Source: Gonatopus flavifemur (lineage: Eukaryota; Arthropoda; Insecta; Hymenoptera; Dryinidae). Taken from it: a DNA stretch of 64,000 nt. The notes under the pieces are model-generated. The model was not told where the DNA came from, did no database searches, and saw only the letters and a program-made list of their open reading frames with translations. The DNA lies in NCBI GenBank assembly GCA_018340375.1, contig JAFFJZ010000012.1:2170001-2234000 (forward strand), read 5' to 3'. Of this stretch, positions 1 through 12,300 are shown piece by piece. Positions within the stretch are counted from its first letter, which is position 1. Each line of letters opens with the position of its first letter. The translations under genes and the position numbers were made by a program.

Positions 1-2429
1 GAAAGACTTACCGAAGAATTCTAATACACTTTGGATGTTCATTCTTATCTCGATTATCATGTGAATATTTAATTTTTCATGCTGTGTATTCGTATCTCTA
101 TCGTGTTACCATCAATTCGTTGACCTCAAAAACAAATCAATAAAATGTTCCCGATCTATCAAAGAAGCTACAGCTGGTAACCAAAATCCATTATATTTAT
201 TCGCTTTCGAGAAAACTAGGAAGGGAAAGAAATTGTACTTTTCATTGAAAGTGAATATTTTCAAAGTCATAAATGATCGTTTGACAGTTTCGAAACACCT
301 GCAAGTATTTAACCTCGGTGTCGGTTTTGAAACAAAAAATTTGGATTATTTCAGTGACGAAATTGATTGGTTTTGCGTAGTTCCCCTTGGTTAATATTCA
401 TTTATTCCCACCAACACAAGAGTTTATTGATACCGGGCATTTATCGTGACATCTAATCAAGCATTGCGGGTGAGAAAGATAGACAGACGAATCATAGTCA
501 TTAAAGTACAGAAATATTGCTATTCAACGCCAACACATCTTATCGTAAACACGCAGAGGTTGAGTGATGAAGATTATAATTCGTTTTTTTTTGTAAACAA
601 GTTCTATCAACAGTTCATAATCTTTATTTGAGAAAAATCAATTCCAACTATAGAAAATTTTAATTTATTTTGTTTATGTATTATATTTTGAAGAATTGAA
701 TATTGCACTACACGATTGAATATGCGATGATTGTCCATACTTCATAAATTTATTTTTGTAGTCCAATAAAAATAGTCATATCCTGAAGTTATTACCATCG
801 AGACATTCATAAATTCAATCAGAATGTTCTCTCGTTCTATTTTTTCCATTCGGCAATATAATTGGATCAGAATGGCTCGGAAAAGAAGGCACAAACCTGA
901 AATTGAATGATGAAAAATTCAGTTGTAAAAATAGTATTTCTATCAATATTAATGAGACCGCGTACTCGAGGTTCTCCCAGAAATTCTAAGAATATCGCAG
1001 GGTTTGGTCGCATCTCCGCCTCTCGGAGATGATGTATCATCTCCCTCTCCGTCAAACGAAACGCCAATTCGAATTTAATTGAATCAATTACGTAGCAGGG
1101 AATCAAACGTCAGGCTCTCATTTCTGCTCATTAGGAATAATCGTTCCATTTACATCGTGTAACAATTAACTCGTCTGAAAATCGAATATAATCTTCCAAT
1201 GAGAATGTATCGGTAGCCATAGGATCCGAACCAGCATTTCCACCGGGACGGAAAAAAATCGACCATTCCCAACAGTTAAATGATATAAAATTCAATATTA
1301 CACAAGCACTTTCTTCCATGCTGAAGAAATTGATTACGAGCTCTGAATATAGGGTTGGAAGTGAAAAAATCTGTAAATAGAGGATAAAATTACCGTGTTA
1401 CCCGCGTATCCCGCGTGTGCTTCGCTAAAGCAAGCTAAAGTAAGTAAGCACACATCGGTACCCCCTCTTACTCAATAATCCGATGATTACATAACATACC
1501 TGTTGTTGTGTTTTTATTTCATGTTTTTACCCGTGTTGGAATCAGTCAATGGATTAATTGAAGCTCGATTTAATGTTTCGAGATAATAATGGAAGAAGGT
1601 AGGAAAGACACTGCAGGTTGAAGTATAAAATATGGTTAAGCGTGAGAGGAGGATGATGACAAGCAAGGGTATATACAAGTTAAGCCATCTCCGAAGAATC
1701 CAGTTCAAAGTGGATGGATTCTCTCTCTTTCCCGTTCCTGTTGGTTTTATTTGTAGTTTCGATCCGATCGAAGGAAGATATAATTATTTAATCGGGAGGC
1801 AATGCTTCAAAGAAAATACGCATTTTACTTCAAAGCATCGACGCCGAGAGGAAGAGGGACAGATCGAGGAGATCGGGAGAGAGATGGATTTGTTCGGTCA
1901 ATGATCCACGGTATTCAACCTTGCGCATAGTTATGCGGTACACCGATCGTCAATTACGTGACTGTCAGAGCCTCGCGATTATCCTTTGATACCTGCCATA
2001 ATAACAAGTAGAAATTATTGTTTCTCCCTTTCGTTGTTGGCCTATCTTTTTTTTATTCTCCTCATTCTTCCTACTCTTCTATTTTTGTCCTGTATCGTCC
2101 ATCCACTCATCCTCTGAAAAAAGAAATTCAGAAAATTACCCAGAAATCTCTTTCTATTTCCGAGAAGAATTTATTAACGGTGTTCTCTCCTTCCTCGACG
2201 GACAAAAACATAGGTGCACAGGAACATTTATTCACATCAAATAGAACAGAATTACTCCGCGAACAAGTATCACACGCAAATTGTGAGGGGAAGATCAAAA
2301 AAGGAAATCGTCTTGGTCAAAGAACGAGCCTCGTAATTTTTTTTTTTTTTCGACAAAGCCAACAGCAAGCACAACGCGTCCATTGTACTCGGGAAACAAT
2401 AGAATCGTGTATCATTGTTCTCTTTATAG
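1..2429. other. Gene-free flank or upstream intron
   Basis: No exon, RNA gene or clear mobile element could be supported here. The stretch ends in a pyrimidine-rich tract and TATAG at 2425-2429, which looks like a splice acceptor for the exon beginning at 2430. If that acceptor is used, this stretch is the end of an upstream intron; if not, it holds promoter or 5' UTR sequence. Open frames here are short, start mostly at non-ATG codons and run through T-rich low-complexity sequence, so they are not called. Confidence 0.5.
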
Positions 2430-2714
2430 ATATTGTCCGATGCTCCTATTCCTCTCCTCTGTAATGAAGATCCACAAGGTTTGAACGTGGTTCATGAATA
2501 TGATCAACCCGATTGTAAATACGATCGACCAAGTGTCGATACGACAATAGCACCGACCACTCAATCTTTGTCGAGATCCTCTCTCAAGCCTTTAATTTCT
2601 GATTACAGATGCGTCGCTGGTATGGCAGAGAAGTTACGCGAGGCCTGTACGCGTGGTGATACTTCCAAAGTTACGCGGCTCCTCGAGGATGGCATCAAAC
2701 CCTTGGCAGATGAG
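2430..2714 (+). CDS. Ankyrin-repeat protein, first visible exon
   Basis: This exon encodes the beginning of an ankyrin-repeat domain, a protein-protein interaction fold. The frame is open for 95 codons from a candidate acceptor (TATAG ending at 2429; that TAG is also an in-frame stop if unspliced) to a strong donor, GAG|GTGAGT, at 2714/2715, leaving phase 0. The final ~31 codons, from ATG at 2622 (MAEKLREACTRGD...), read as the helical part of a degenerate capping ankyrin repeat. The ~64 codons before are polar, Ser/Thr/Asp-rich and may be genuine N-terminal coding sequence or 5' UTR. A second acceptor-like site (GATTACAG) ends at 2608. The true start is therefore either ATG 2622 or lies in an upstream exon outside the window. 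The start MAEKL...ACTRGDTSKV resembles the start of the ANKRD6/Diversin/Diego ankyrin region, but that name is inference. Confidence 0.72.
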
Positions 2715-3848
2715 GTGAGTGTGCGTGTGTTTTTTTCCAAGATATATTTATTATTTTTTGAAGTTTCAATGAAATTTCCTGAGAATTCATTCAGTTGAGA
2801 TAATTTTATGAAAAAAGGATTCTTTAAAAAATAAGCCAATGAGGTCCCCCCTTGGATCAGTGAAATCAGATTTGCCGATCAAAGGATCAATTAGCGATGT
2901 AATTAATAGCCAGCGGTATTTCAGTCTCTACGCAGCGATGATGTTAGCAAAGGGTGCTGTTTCATTGAACATCTCCCGCGTGTTGGATTAGCTTCACCGC
3001 GATTGGACAGGACGCGACCTTAATTAGCTGTACAGAGAACACACGAAACAACACGATGGAATTAACTCCAGCAACTTGTACTTGTTCGGTCAATGCAGAA
3101 ACTCATGCGGAATTAACACTAAATTCACCGCTACACCTTACCATAACGATAATACATTCAATTATTTTTCATTCGGACGTTTAAGATATATGTTATTCGG
3201 ATACTTCTATATACGTGCGATGCGCGTATATCTCGGTATTATCGTGGCAAAGGAACCGATTGGTCGTCCGTTTATTTCGTGATTATAGCATAGCACGTAT
3301 AGAACACACTGTTATAAATTCACAATCCTCGTTAGTGACAAAAAAAGAAGGCTAACTATATAAAATGAAGAGGAAGGGAATTTAGTGTCTCCCGGAAAGG
3401 AGAATTCTCGGTGGAAAAGCGTATTGAATATACTTGGTCATTCCCCGATTCATTATCTTTTTATAATTATAACTTAGGCATTGGCGTAATCTTCCTTATT
3501 TTGTATAATGTGACGGGAGATGAAATACAACGTTCGCGTGTCATCGCCGCTAACTTAATATCCAACAGTGTAAAAAGTATCCATTTTTAACTATTCCCCA
3601 ACGTGTAATTTGTATTTCTGAATTATATATATTGTGCAGTTTTTCATTTTTTCTTTTTAATTCCATGGTAGATCCAATAAACACATGTTTCAAAAACGTC
3701 AAAGAATCACCGGGGACCACACGTTGTAAAATGCGGCAACTAATTAAAGTTTCATTGTTTTTTTTTAATCGGATAGTAACTTCATTAGAATATCTTGATA
3801 ACGTGTAAGATCAGTTTTGATAGACAACAAGCTCCCGAGCAAGCGTTA

Positions 3849-4076
3849 CTCTCTAAATCTGAAAGAGTGAGCCAGTCCGCTTCGAGTGGGATTTTCACTC
3901 GTTTCGAGTGAACGCCCACTCTTTTAAAGCGGGAAATTCACTTTAAAATTGGAGTGGCTGTGAGTTTCTAACCTCAAACCTTAGACTTCCACTCTGAATA
4001 AGTGGGAATTTCACTCGAAATTTCGACGAGCTCACTTCTGGCTGTCTAAAGAGTGAAATCTCAAAATTTTAGAGAG
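3849..4076. mobile_element. MITE with CTCTCTAAAT ends, TA duplication
   Basis: The 228-bp unit has terminal inverted repeats CTCTCTAAAT / ATTTTAGAGAG and is flanked by TA on both sides (3847-3848, 4077-4078). Inside are repeated GAGTG/CACTC words. A related composition and end sequence occurs at 51838-52115. No coding capacity. Confidence 0.7.
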
Positions 4077-5570
4077 TATATCAGCACTCGCTAGGCCCTT
4101 ACAAGTTCCCCGCTAGCCACTAGACTCTTTCTACCCGTGTGGAAATTAATTCTTAGTGGCGGTTTGGGCCAAACTAAGCATCCTCGTTTTATTTCAGGCC
4201 CTGTTTTGGTTACCCTTATAGGGCCTAGACAGGATTGTCACGCACTCATCTTCAGGGCCTGCATAGTATTCCCAACTTGCGCCTATGTAGGAGACCCATG
4301 ATGAAGCTAATGCAAGCGCTGATACTATGACCTTTAAAAGGATAATAAATTGTTGCGAATATCATCAAATTGAATAAATATTGCAAGGAGGAAACTTTCT
4401 CGATTGAAAATTGGGCTATCCAAGGCCCTATCTGTACCCAGACCACTTCAACTCGAGTCCAGACAGGGCCTGGAATGAATCGATTACAATTTCTATTCGG
4501 GTATTCCACCCAACATTACTTTGTTCACACATCATCGGACTGTACCAAAAAACAGAACAGTCTCATTCAGTCTTGGAATTAACCATACAGTGATGTTTTT
4601 TCAGATTTTTGACATTATTCACCGATAGTGTGGACGCAGTAATCATGGATGACATATTCAGGGTGGCGAGTGAACTGGGAAACCTGGAAAACCTGGAATT
4701 GTCAGGGAATTTGGAATTACCGGGAAAAGTCAGGGAAAAGTCATGGAATTTTCACCTGAGTCAGGGAAAATCGAAATTCCTCTATTTCCTGATATTATAC
4801 CCAGAGAAAAATATTATATAATGTTTCGGGATGAAGATTAATGAATAATTCCCAGCATGTACTATTTTAACCTTGGGTTTGAAAAGATTTCATTGAGTTT
4901 GACAATAATTTATAGTAATTATTCACTAAAAACAATATAACCGATAGCTTTTTCGTCAAAATGAGGAAGTATAGAATAAAAATGATTTCAACTTCCCAGT
5001 CAGGCTCATTTGAACGTTTATAATGGTTCAATCTGAAATAACTGATGTCTCATTTTTCAATATCAATAGTACGAAGTGAACTAGATAAAAATCCAAATTA
5101 ACTAACCCTAGAATACCCGAGAGGGTCGATTTGACTACTTTGTATTTTCTCTGACATTTCATTTTTCTTCATTTTATATAATTTAAAAGTTTCATCCTCG
5201 TGACTTTCATTGATTGAAATAACAATTGTTTCAATCAATACTGAATATTGATTGTTTGGTCCCTTTTGTGTGATTTAATATCGGTCTGCTTCCAGTAAAA
5301 TTCAACATAAAATTGAGAACAATGCGATGCAAAAAAATGTGTATTGAAATTGACCCCCTCGGGCATTCCAGTGACAAATAAGGTGTATACACCCAAAAAA
5401 TCATTTTGTTGAAATCTGATCAACAAAACAATTTTGTTATCCCAGCAAAATTTTTGTGGATCCATCAAAATTTTTGTCATATTAACAAAATTTTGTTGTT
5501 GTTTTGCTTTACAGTGTAGGTGTCCCATACAGCACATGAGAATTCTCAAAGAAGTCCAGAAATAGAACTG

Positions 5571-5767
5571 CTCGAGAGTTCTTTCAGAATACAAAGAGTT
5601 CCTGCAGAGTTTCAAAAAGAATTCGATTCGTTAGACATTTGTGAGTTCTTTCAAAATTCTTGAAGAAGTCTTATTGAATTTTAAAAAAACTCGCAAATGT
5701 CTAACGAATTGGATTCTTTTCGAAACTCTTCAAGAATTCTTCGTATTCTAAAAGAGTTTTCGTTCGG
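5571..5767. repeat. Imperfect inverted repeat, ~80-bp arms
   Basis: The left arm (about 5571-5647) and right arm (about 5687-5767) are complementary over words such as ATTCGTTAGACATTTG / CAAATGTCTAACGAAT, separated by ~40 bases. The element is non-coding and internal to the CAGGGTGG element. Confidence 0.65.
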
Positions 5768-6279
5768 AATGTATTTATATAGATAGCTGAGGGTTAGACG
5801 AACTATTTGATACCAAATTTGTGAGAAATCGTAATCAGAAACATTTTCTATCATAAAAACAATTATTCAAAAATGTGACTTGTTACGTCGTTAATTATCA
5901 TCCCTAATGAAAATGTTACACCGTGTTTCCTTGTTGGTAATTTCTAGTGAATTTTCTGATGGACCAATCACATTGGATTCCTGTAGTCACCATTGTGATC
6001 TATTGAACTTGTATAAAACCTCATTAGTAACATACTTTGTATTATACATGTATGATGCTTGTATAAAAGTAGAAATCTCCCAGTGACAAAAAAACAAGGA
6101 AAAGTCAGTTTTGAGAGCTCTTAAGTTATGGAATGTCCAACCAAAAAAGATCTTCAAGTCTGATTTCATCTTCAAGACAGAAGTGAGGGTAAATATATCT
6201 TTTAGTTGGATATTGCTCAACTCTAAGAGTTCTAAAAAGTGAATTTTTCCGATTCAAGTGATGTTTGTTTACAGGAATG

Positions 6280-6390
6280 ATCCCTAGTAGCAAGCGAACG
6301 TTCTATATATACGATGCACGTTCATAGTATATCTAAATATACTATGAACGTTCATAGTATATATACAACGTTCGCTTGCTACTTGGGATA
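6280..6390. repeat. 111-bp near-perfect palindrome
   Basis: Two ~55-base arms face each other with almost no loop. Each outer end carries AGTAGCAAGCGAACGTT, and the centre carries GTTCATAGTATAT / ATATACTATGAAC. The compactness suggests a very short MITE or an extruded hairpin. No coding sequence. Confidence 0.75.
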
Positions 6391-6470
6391 CTACTTACAA
6401 TACATTCCCAACCCTGATCCAGTGTATAGGAGCATTGAAGTAAAAAAATCAGGAAGGAGCCTGCTTAGCA

Positions 6471-6726
6471 CACGGAGAGAAGAGAATGGTAATATTTACC
6501 ATGCCACATGGTATTATGTATTATTTTAAATGAAATTGTGAATTTTACTATGTAAGAATAGGTTTCTTCCTCATTTTTCTGGTAATCATTACTATGTAGT
6601 ATAGTAATTATTACGAGAAGAATAGTAAAGAATTCTATTCTTGCATAGTAGCCTTTACGATTTCATATAAAATAACAAAGAATACTATGTTGGCATGGGA
6701 AATATTACCATTCTCTTCTCTCCCTG
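6471..6726. mobile_element. MITE with CACGGAGAGAAGAG ends
   Basis: The 256-bp unit has long inverted ends. CACGGAGAGAAGAGAATGG at 6471 pairs with CCATTCTCTTCTCTCCCTG ending at 6726. Inner sequence repeats TTTACTATG / CATAGTA words. The right terminus has CCCTG where CCGTG is expected. The target duplication is not clear. Confidence 0.7.
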
Positions 6727-7298
6727 TAATTTACTGAAATGTGGTAACACGGAAGAACCCATCTAGTGATTTATTTGTTTATATTTCGAGTTGATTCTTT
6801 TTTTGTCATAAATGAGAATATAAGCCCCAACGAGAATGATTATTAACTCCCTTGGACCTTGGTCCTCTACTTGACAATAATTTTTTCAAATTTGATATAT
6901 GTTGGCGTATGAACGTCTTTAATTCCTCAAAAGCTTGAAATAATAACATTTATTATGTCGTGATAGCATCACTATTCAGATTTTTTTTACTGCATCATAA
7001 AAAAATAGAAATGGTCCTGATTTAGATGTATAACGGTGATAAATAGTCTTAATAATTCTCATAAATGATCAAATGAGGAATATAAAATTGAAGACAAACA
7101 TAAGCGAAAATGAGGACGGAAAGTCAATACCCATAGATATCGATATGAATTTACTCATTATGCTTGTTGGAAAATTGGCTGAGAAACATAAGTAAACATT
7201 GGATTATAAGCAAAATCAATATTTTTCTCATGCATTTTCCTGTTTCAGTTAGTTTAATTCAGTTTTATTGATGCCTGAAGGCCAGATTAAATGAAAAT

Positions 7299-7611
7299 CC
7301 CTTGTAAAAATGATTCCTATAGGACCACATATAAACCACATATGGCCGTATATGGAAGGCAGTTTCATGTATGACCACATATGATCCACGTATAATTCAT
7401 ATTGATTGCATATATGGTGCATATAGGGCGCATATACGGCCCGTATATGTCATTTTTACGTATATACGGCCCGTATATGCACCCTATATGCGCCCTATAT
7501 GCAATCAATATGAATTATACGTGGATCACATGTGATCATATATAAAACCGCTATCCATATATGGCCATATGTAATCTGTATGTGGTCCTATAGGAATCAT
7601 TTTTACAAGGG
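7299..7611. mobile_element. Palindromic CATATA-rich MITE, AT duplication
   Basis: Ends are CCCTTGTAAAAATGATTCC and its exact complement. AT lies directly outside both ends (7297-7298, 7612-7613). The 313-bp body is nearly one long hairpin built from ATATGG, GTATATACGGCCCGTATA and similar words. No coding capacity. Confidence 0.8.
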
Positions 7612-8623
7612 ATGTATATCAGGATTCAATTGGAACCAAATTGGTTCAATAAGTGTGGAAGAAATTGCGTGTGAGAATATTGATTTTGCATATAATCCGA
7701 TGTCCAGACATAACAGTCTTTGGAATTCACTAATGCTCTATGTTGGAAATTTGTTTAGCATGAAATTTTCTAAAAAACTGCTCTTGTACAATCCTTACGA
7801 TCAAAAGACATAGTTTCAGTAGTTAGTAGAAGATTGATATCAGTTGTTTTGAGAAAACTTAATCATTTCTTGTTGGTCAGGGAATTTTTTCTAATCACCT
7901 GGAAAAGTCAGGGAAAAGTCAGGGAATTTCCATGGTCCCAATTACTCGCCACCCTGCATATTTCTTTGGGGGCATACACCGCAAAAAGCTGAAATTACCA
8001 ATACGATTTCAGTAAATTTGCTTTTTAAAGTAGGTTTATATTCAAAAAAGGAATTAATATAAGGACAAGGCCCTATGCAGGCTGTAGTTGGTGTGCCTAG
8101 ATTTTTGAAACCGGGAAAAACATTGGTAATGCTGCGTGGCCCCATATGGGCTTTATATGGGTGTCCCTGACTTGGAGAAATCAGGCTGATTATCAGCAAC
8201 CCGACTAGGCCTCTTAGTGGCTAAGATTAGGACATCCTAAGTTTGGATACCCAATATAAGCCCATACAGGGCCTATATTCAATACAGGATGCCTGGAAAA
8301 ATTTCCACACGGGTAGCCCTTGGCTAGATTCTCGCGAGGCTCCAGACAGTTCGATGGATGACGTTGCTGGGGTTCATTCCAGACTTCCCATAGATTCGAT
8401 GTATTTAAGAATGGCGTAATATTTTTAAGAGTTCAACAGGAATTTGTGGAACGTCCATCGGAAGTTTATCAAAAATCTACTGAAAGTTCACATATTTATC
8501 CAAAGGCTGTCAAAATTTTCAAACTTGCCACGGACTTTTCATAACATGGAAAAGTTTGTTAAAATACCATCAAAAGTGTACCAAGATTCTTCCTTCTCGG
8601 ACTTTTCACGGGCCTTCCTTCTA

Positions 8624-8872
8624 CACAGAAGGACAATAATTAGCTATTATTTGAATACCTAAAAATGAGTTACAGAAGCTATTTTTTAGCTGTCACAGCA
8701 ATTCACTTAGCGGTAGCAGCCACAGCGAAAATTCAACAGCTAAATTATTTGGTTATCCTAATATCAACCACAAAATCTGTGCTGTTACAGCTACGATTTT
8801 TTACTGTGGTAGCTAAAAAATAGCTGGAGCTGCAGTCAAAGAAGGTTGCTACAGCTATTTCATTTTTTTGCC
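8624..8872. mobile_element. AGCTA-rich MITE, copy 1
   Basis: The ~250-bp unit is made of TAGCT/AGCTA, GCTGT/ACAGC words facing in opposite orientations. It matches the unit that surrounds the mariner at 18474-20059 over shared stretches such as CAGCGAAAATTCAACAG. Ends are decayed (CACAGAAGG... / ...TTTTTTTGCC) and flanked by TA. Confidence 0.6.
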
Positions 8873-9230
8873 TACACACACTTTTGGAGAACATTGCCCT
8901 TTCTCTAAACTGAACCATCAAAGGCAGGGTCTGAAATACTAAAGAGTCTCATTTTCAGTTGGGTACTTGGAAAAGTTGATCAAAAGTCTCTCGGAAATTC
9001 ACTGAAACTTCCCTGGAATTCCCTCATTCTTGATCCTCAACGCTCCAATACTTCTTCAATCCGAGATACGCTTCTTCTCTTCAACGAATGACTCATTCGT
9101 CATTCCATCGTCCATATGTTTCAAATATCGCTTATATTTTTCAGTATTACATTCAGTATTTGAAATACTCAATGACGTATGTAAATTCTCCATTCGAATA
9201 TCATAACTGGAAGAATATTTGAATTTTCAG

Positions 9231-9329
9231 AACGGCAAAACCCCTCTTGCTCTTGCCGCGGCGAGTGGTCACGAAGAGATCTGTGCTGTTCTTCTCAGTC
9301 ACGGGGCCAACATAAACGAAGCGGATAAC
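9231..9329 (+). CDS. Ankyrin-repeat protein, second visible exon
   Basis: This exon is exactly 33 codons, the canonical ankyrin repeat length. It is framed by acceptor GAATTTTCAG (ending 9230) and donor AAC|GTAAGT (9330), phase 0 at both ends. The translation starts NGKTPLALAAASGHEEI and ends LLSHGANINEADN. It shows the TPL turn, the A-A-A-x-G-H loop, the V/I-x-x-L-L helix and the GAxIN beta-hairpin of a textbook repeat. It joins the preceding exon and the next one without disturbing repeat register. The gene thus uses a one-exon-per-repeat layout here. It continues beyond 52418. Confidence 0.93.
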
Positions 9330-9330
9330 G

Positions 9331-12300
9331 TAAGTACATCCACCACTTGAAACTCTTTTCCTTTCGGAATAAATTAAAATATGCTCACGTTAAATATGGT
9401 TTCGATGGATAAGAGAAGACTTGCAAACGATTATCACCCAAAGAAAGTTGGAAAAAAAAAACTCGCAACCCCCTGTTTCCTTAGGCGGTGGGCAGAGTCG
9501 AGAATTGGGCGATAATTCACAAAGGAATATAGTGGGTTGTTCTTGACGTCAGTACTGTAATATATCATTGCGATTATCCTGAGTAATGAATGCCAGGAAA
9601 ATAATTACCGTGTAATTACCGTTTGAACACGAAGTTGACGAAGCTAGAAGATCTTCCTCCAACTTCTTCTCTACTTCCCTTGTATTCCCAGTTCTTTCAT
9701 ATACCTTGTACTTTCGATTAATTTTCTTTTCTCTTCCTCCCGTTCTTGATATTCCTTTCGACTAACAAGCAACAACAAGAAGAACGTCCCCGTACATTAC
9801 CAATTAGCTATATATGTCTACGATAAACAGCCCAGAGCGTGTAAGCAAATCGCACAAAATTATAAAGCGTGAAAATAAGCTTTCGTTACTCGCTAGAAAA
9901 GCATCGCAAGAGTATAAACATTTTGAAAAAACTTATTGTCGTGCATCCAAAGAAAAGAATCTGCAAATCTTTTTGCTGCTCCAGCGAAATGTTGCTTTCC
10001 CCCGTCAACTATATTCGAATTGAAACTAAGTTTATACAGTGTGTTCAGTTTTAATCTTTCTAGAATTTATATTACACGGTAAATAAATACGATTGACGGA
10101 TACGAGCTGCAAACAATCATCCAATGTATGTACATATCTTTAAGTCGCGCTATGCAACGTGGAGACCATAGGAAGAGAGGGGAGATAAAAACACATGTAC
10201 GTACCTCCTAGCGACATTTACAACCATGAAATTTACGACGAGAATTAACGTCGCAGGGATTATTTCAATGCTATAAAATGATGAAAGATTTTCAATTGCC
10301 GAGTAACCTTTGTGGAATTCTCATCCCTTTACTTTGTTTTGTACTTGGGGAAAACTGTTGGGGAGTAAAATCAAATAATAATATATCTTTTAAATGATTT
10401 CCCATCTTTCATTAATAATTCTCGATCGAAATACCGTACCGCTGATGCACCACCTCACGCTGTTCGGATCCAACCAAACGTGTTTCGCAGAAGAGATCGA
10501 CCCAGAGGGTGAGAAGATTAGCCGTCAATCATTCCCGTACAAAGAATGCATTGTACGTAAAAAAGCAGTCTTCGATAGAAGGAGAAGATAGATATACCGA
10601 AGAGGATCCCCATCGATTCGTAGATTCGATTCGTTCACCTGTCTCCACAAAAGAGTTATTTATGTATACGCGTTTATGTTTCAGTCCCGCATTGTTGCGA
10701 ACATATCCCCGCTTTTCTTTTCTGAAATACTGCCAGAGGGAATTTGGCACATATTTTGCTTTTAGTGTGCAGTATATATGTGTATGTATATATACACGTG
10801 TAACAGCTCTAGCATCGTGTGTGAGTATGGTTTTGCCACGCAGTCTATAATTATAGGTCGACTGGGTAATAGCTTTTGAGAAGACCATTGGCGGCCCTGC
10901 GCGTAACAGATTATTTCATTCCTTTTCTTTCTTGAATTCGAAAAGACTTTTCTGGGAGTTTTTATACAACACTTTCTAGTTCAGATTTTTCTAGCTTCAT
11001 CGACATTAGAAGAAATGGTTTTATTCGCTGGAAAAGTCGGAATATATGAATAGCGAGGGAAGAAAGGTTATCCCCTTTGTTTCACGCCACTGCGAAAGAT
11101 GGTAACTACGTATTAGAGATCGTGGAAGAGGTAAAATTCCGTAGAATGATGCAGTCTCGCTCCAGGGGTCCAGCAACAACAACAAGAGGGCCCCGAAAGA
11201 ACAGTCAGGGCCTACTTTTGCGTCTTCTCTCCTCTCCATCATCTTCTTTTTTCAACCTCTTCAATTTTTTTCACTCCCAGTCAAACGTAATTTCATTAAG
11301 TTAACGATCTTACGGAGTTACGAATATTCGCTCTTCTCTCGATGACATCTTATCCTTTTGCCCCCCTCTTTCTCTCTCTCTCTCTCTTCTTCGAGTACCG
11401 TCTGTAGTATCACTCGAATGAAAACATTCAATGAACTCCAGACGAATTTATCAAGGTAGAGATACAGCAAACAAAGAATTTTTTTCCCTACGTCAATGAT
11501 TTATTCCTCTATTTATCCAACGTATTTCAACGTCTGTTTCAGGCTCATATTGTAAGTTCAACTCGAAGTTTATATTTGACGTCTTTATTTCTTGTTTATA
11601 TTATACGTCTCGGAACAATAGATGTCTGCATAGATATCAATTGAATCATTATGGTAATCCTTCGGGCTACGGTGTTGAATATATATATATTTTTTACTGA
11701 AACCACAAGTGTTACATTGCGTTACTTAATATCTATTTCAAATATCTCGATACCTCGGTGGTGCGTTGAGAATACCGTTACGGCTGATGATATTTTTAAA
11801 ACGATTTTTCAACGATTTTTCAACGATTCAAGTGTCGGAAGATTATGAAAAATATATAGAATGGAATAAATTTCAATAGTGACGTGGTAATAATTGAAGA
11901 ATGCTCTCAAACTTCAATTATAATTATACCCAAGTTGATAACATGAATAATACTCAAAACCAGTTACTATTGCTCCATGCCAGTAGCTATTACACGACTA
12001 TATCGTTATAACTGTAGCTCACCTGTCTTTAATACCGATGCGCTATCGATACAACATGTTCATATCTGTTATATTTTTACGACAAACTCGTGGATACATA
12101 TGTACTCGAATATCCTATGAAATATGAAAACTATGATGTAACTCATACTTACTTACCGGTTTGCTTCAACAAGTCATTTATTGAAAATGAACGGATTGCC
12201 ATTAAGCAGGCATTATTGCTTTTTCTATTAACGATCTCGATTACCTCGTTAATGAAATAGTGCAACCATACTAGTACATATCACAACACATATCAAAACA

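Larger units (their letters stand above)
4659..7956. mobile_element. CAGGGTGG-ended element with tandem CCTGGAA/TCAGGGAA ends
   Basis: The element starts CAGGGTGGCGAGTGAACTGG and ends with the near-complement (CCAATTACTCGCCACCCTG). Both ends carry clustered words such as CAGGGAAAAGTCAGGGAA. It is flanked directly by CATATT on both sides (4653-4658, 7957-7962), a 6-bp target duplication. The terminal CAGGGTG motif would suggest hAT-like transposition, but hAT makes 8-bp duplications, so the superfamily is open. It has no convincing coding region and carries at least four internal palindromes or MITEs. Confidence 0.65.
4134..8313. mobile_element. 4.2-kb CCCG-ended inverted-repeat element (outer)
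   Basis: Terminal repeats CCCGTGTGGAAATT (4134) and its complement (ending 8313) are flanked by TA on both sides (4132-4133, 8314-8315). The subterminal regions (4150-4300 and 8080-8290) share GGCCCTATAxGG-type words in opposite orientation. No transposase frame is visible. Most of its length is a second element (4659-7956) inserted within it. Its ends share CCCGnnTGGAAATT with the element at 23166-25727, so the two are probably related families. Confidence 0.6.
2715..9230 (+). other. Ankyrin gene intron 1 (6.5 kb)
   Basis: The intron is bounded by GTGAGT at 2715 and TTTTCAG at 9224-9230, phase 0. The stretches 2721-3848 and 8873-9230 hold no gene or repeat that I can define. The centre is occupied by nested inverted-repeat elements listed separately. 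Part of 8880-9010 shows short phrases also seen near 20.1 kb, suggesting more old repeat. Confidence 0.75.

Noticed and set aside
2018..2464. 148-codon plus-strand open frame before the ankyrin exon
   Set aside because: It includes T-homopolymer encoded Phe runs, begins at a non-ATG codon, and overlaps the ankyrin exon in another frame. More likely intron or 5' UTR.
7299..7611. CATATA-rich periodic sequence considered as a CRISPR-like or satellite array
   Set aside because: Units are not regularly spaced and the whole is one palindrome with terminal repeats and AT duplication; it is a MITE in a eukaryotic intron.
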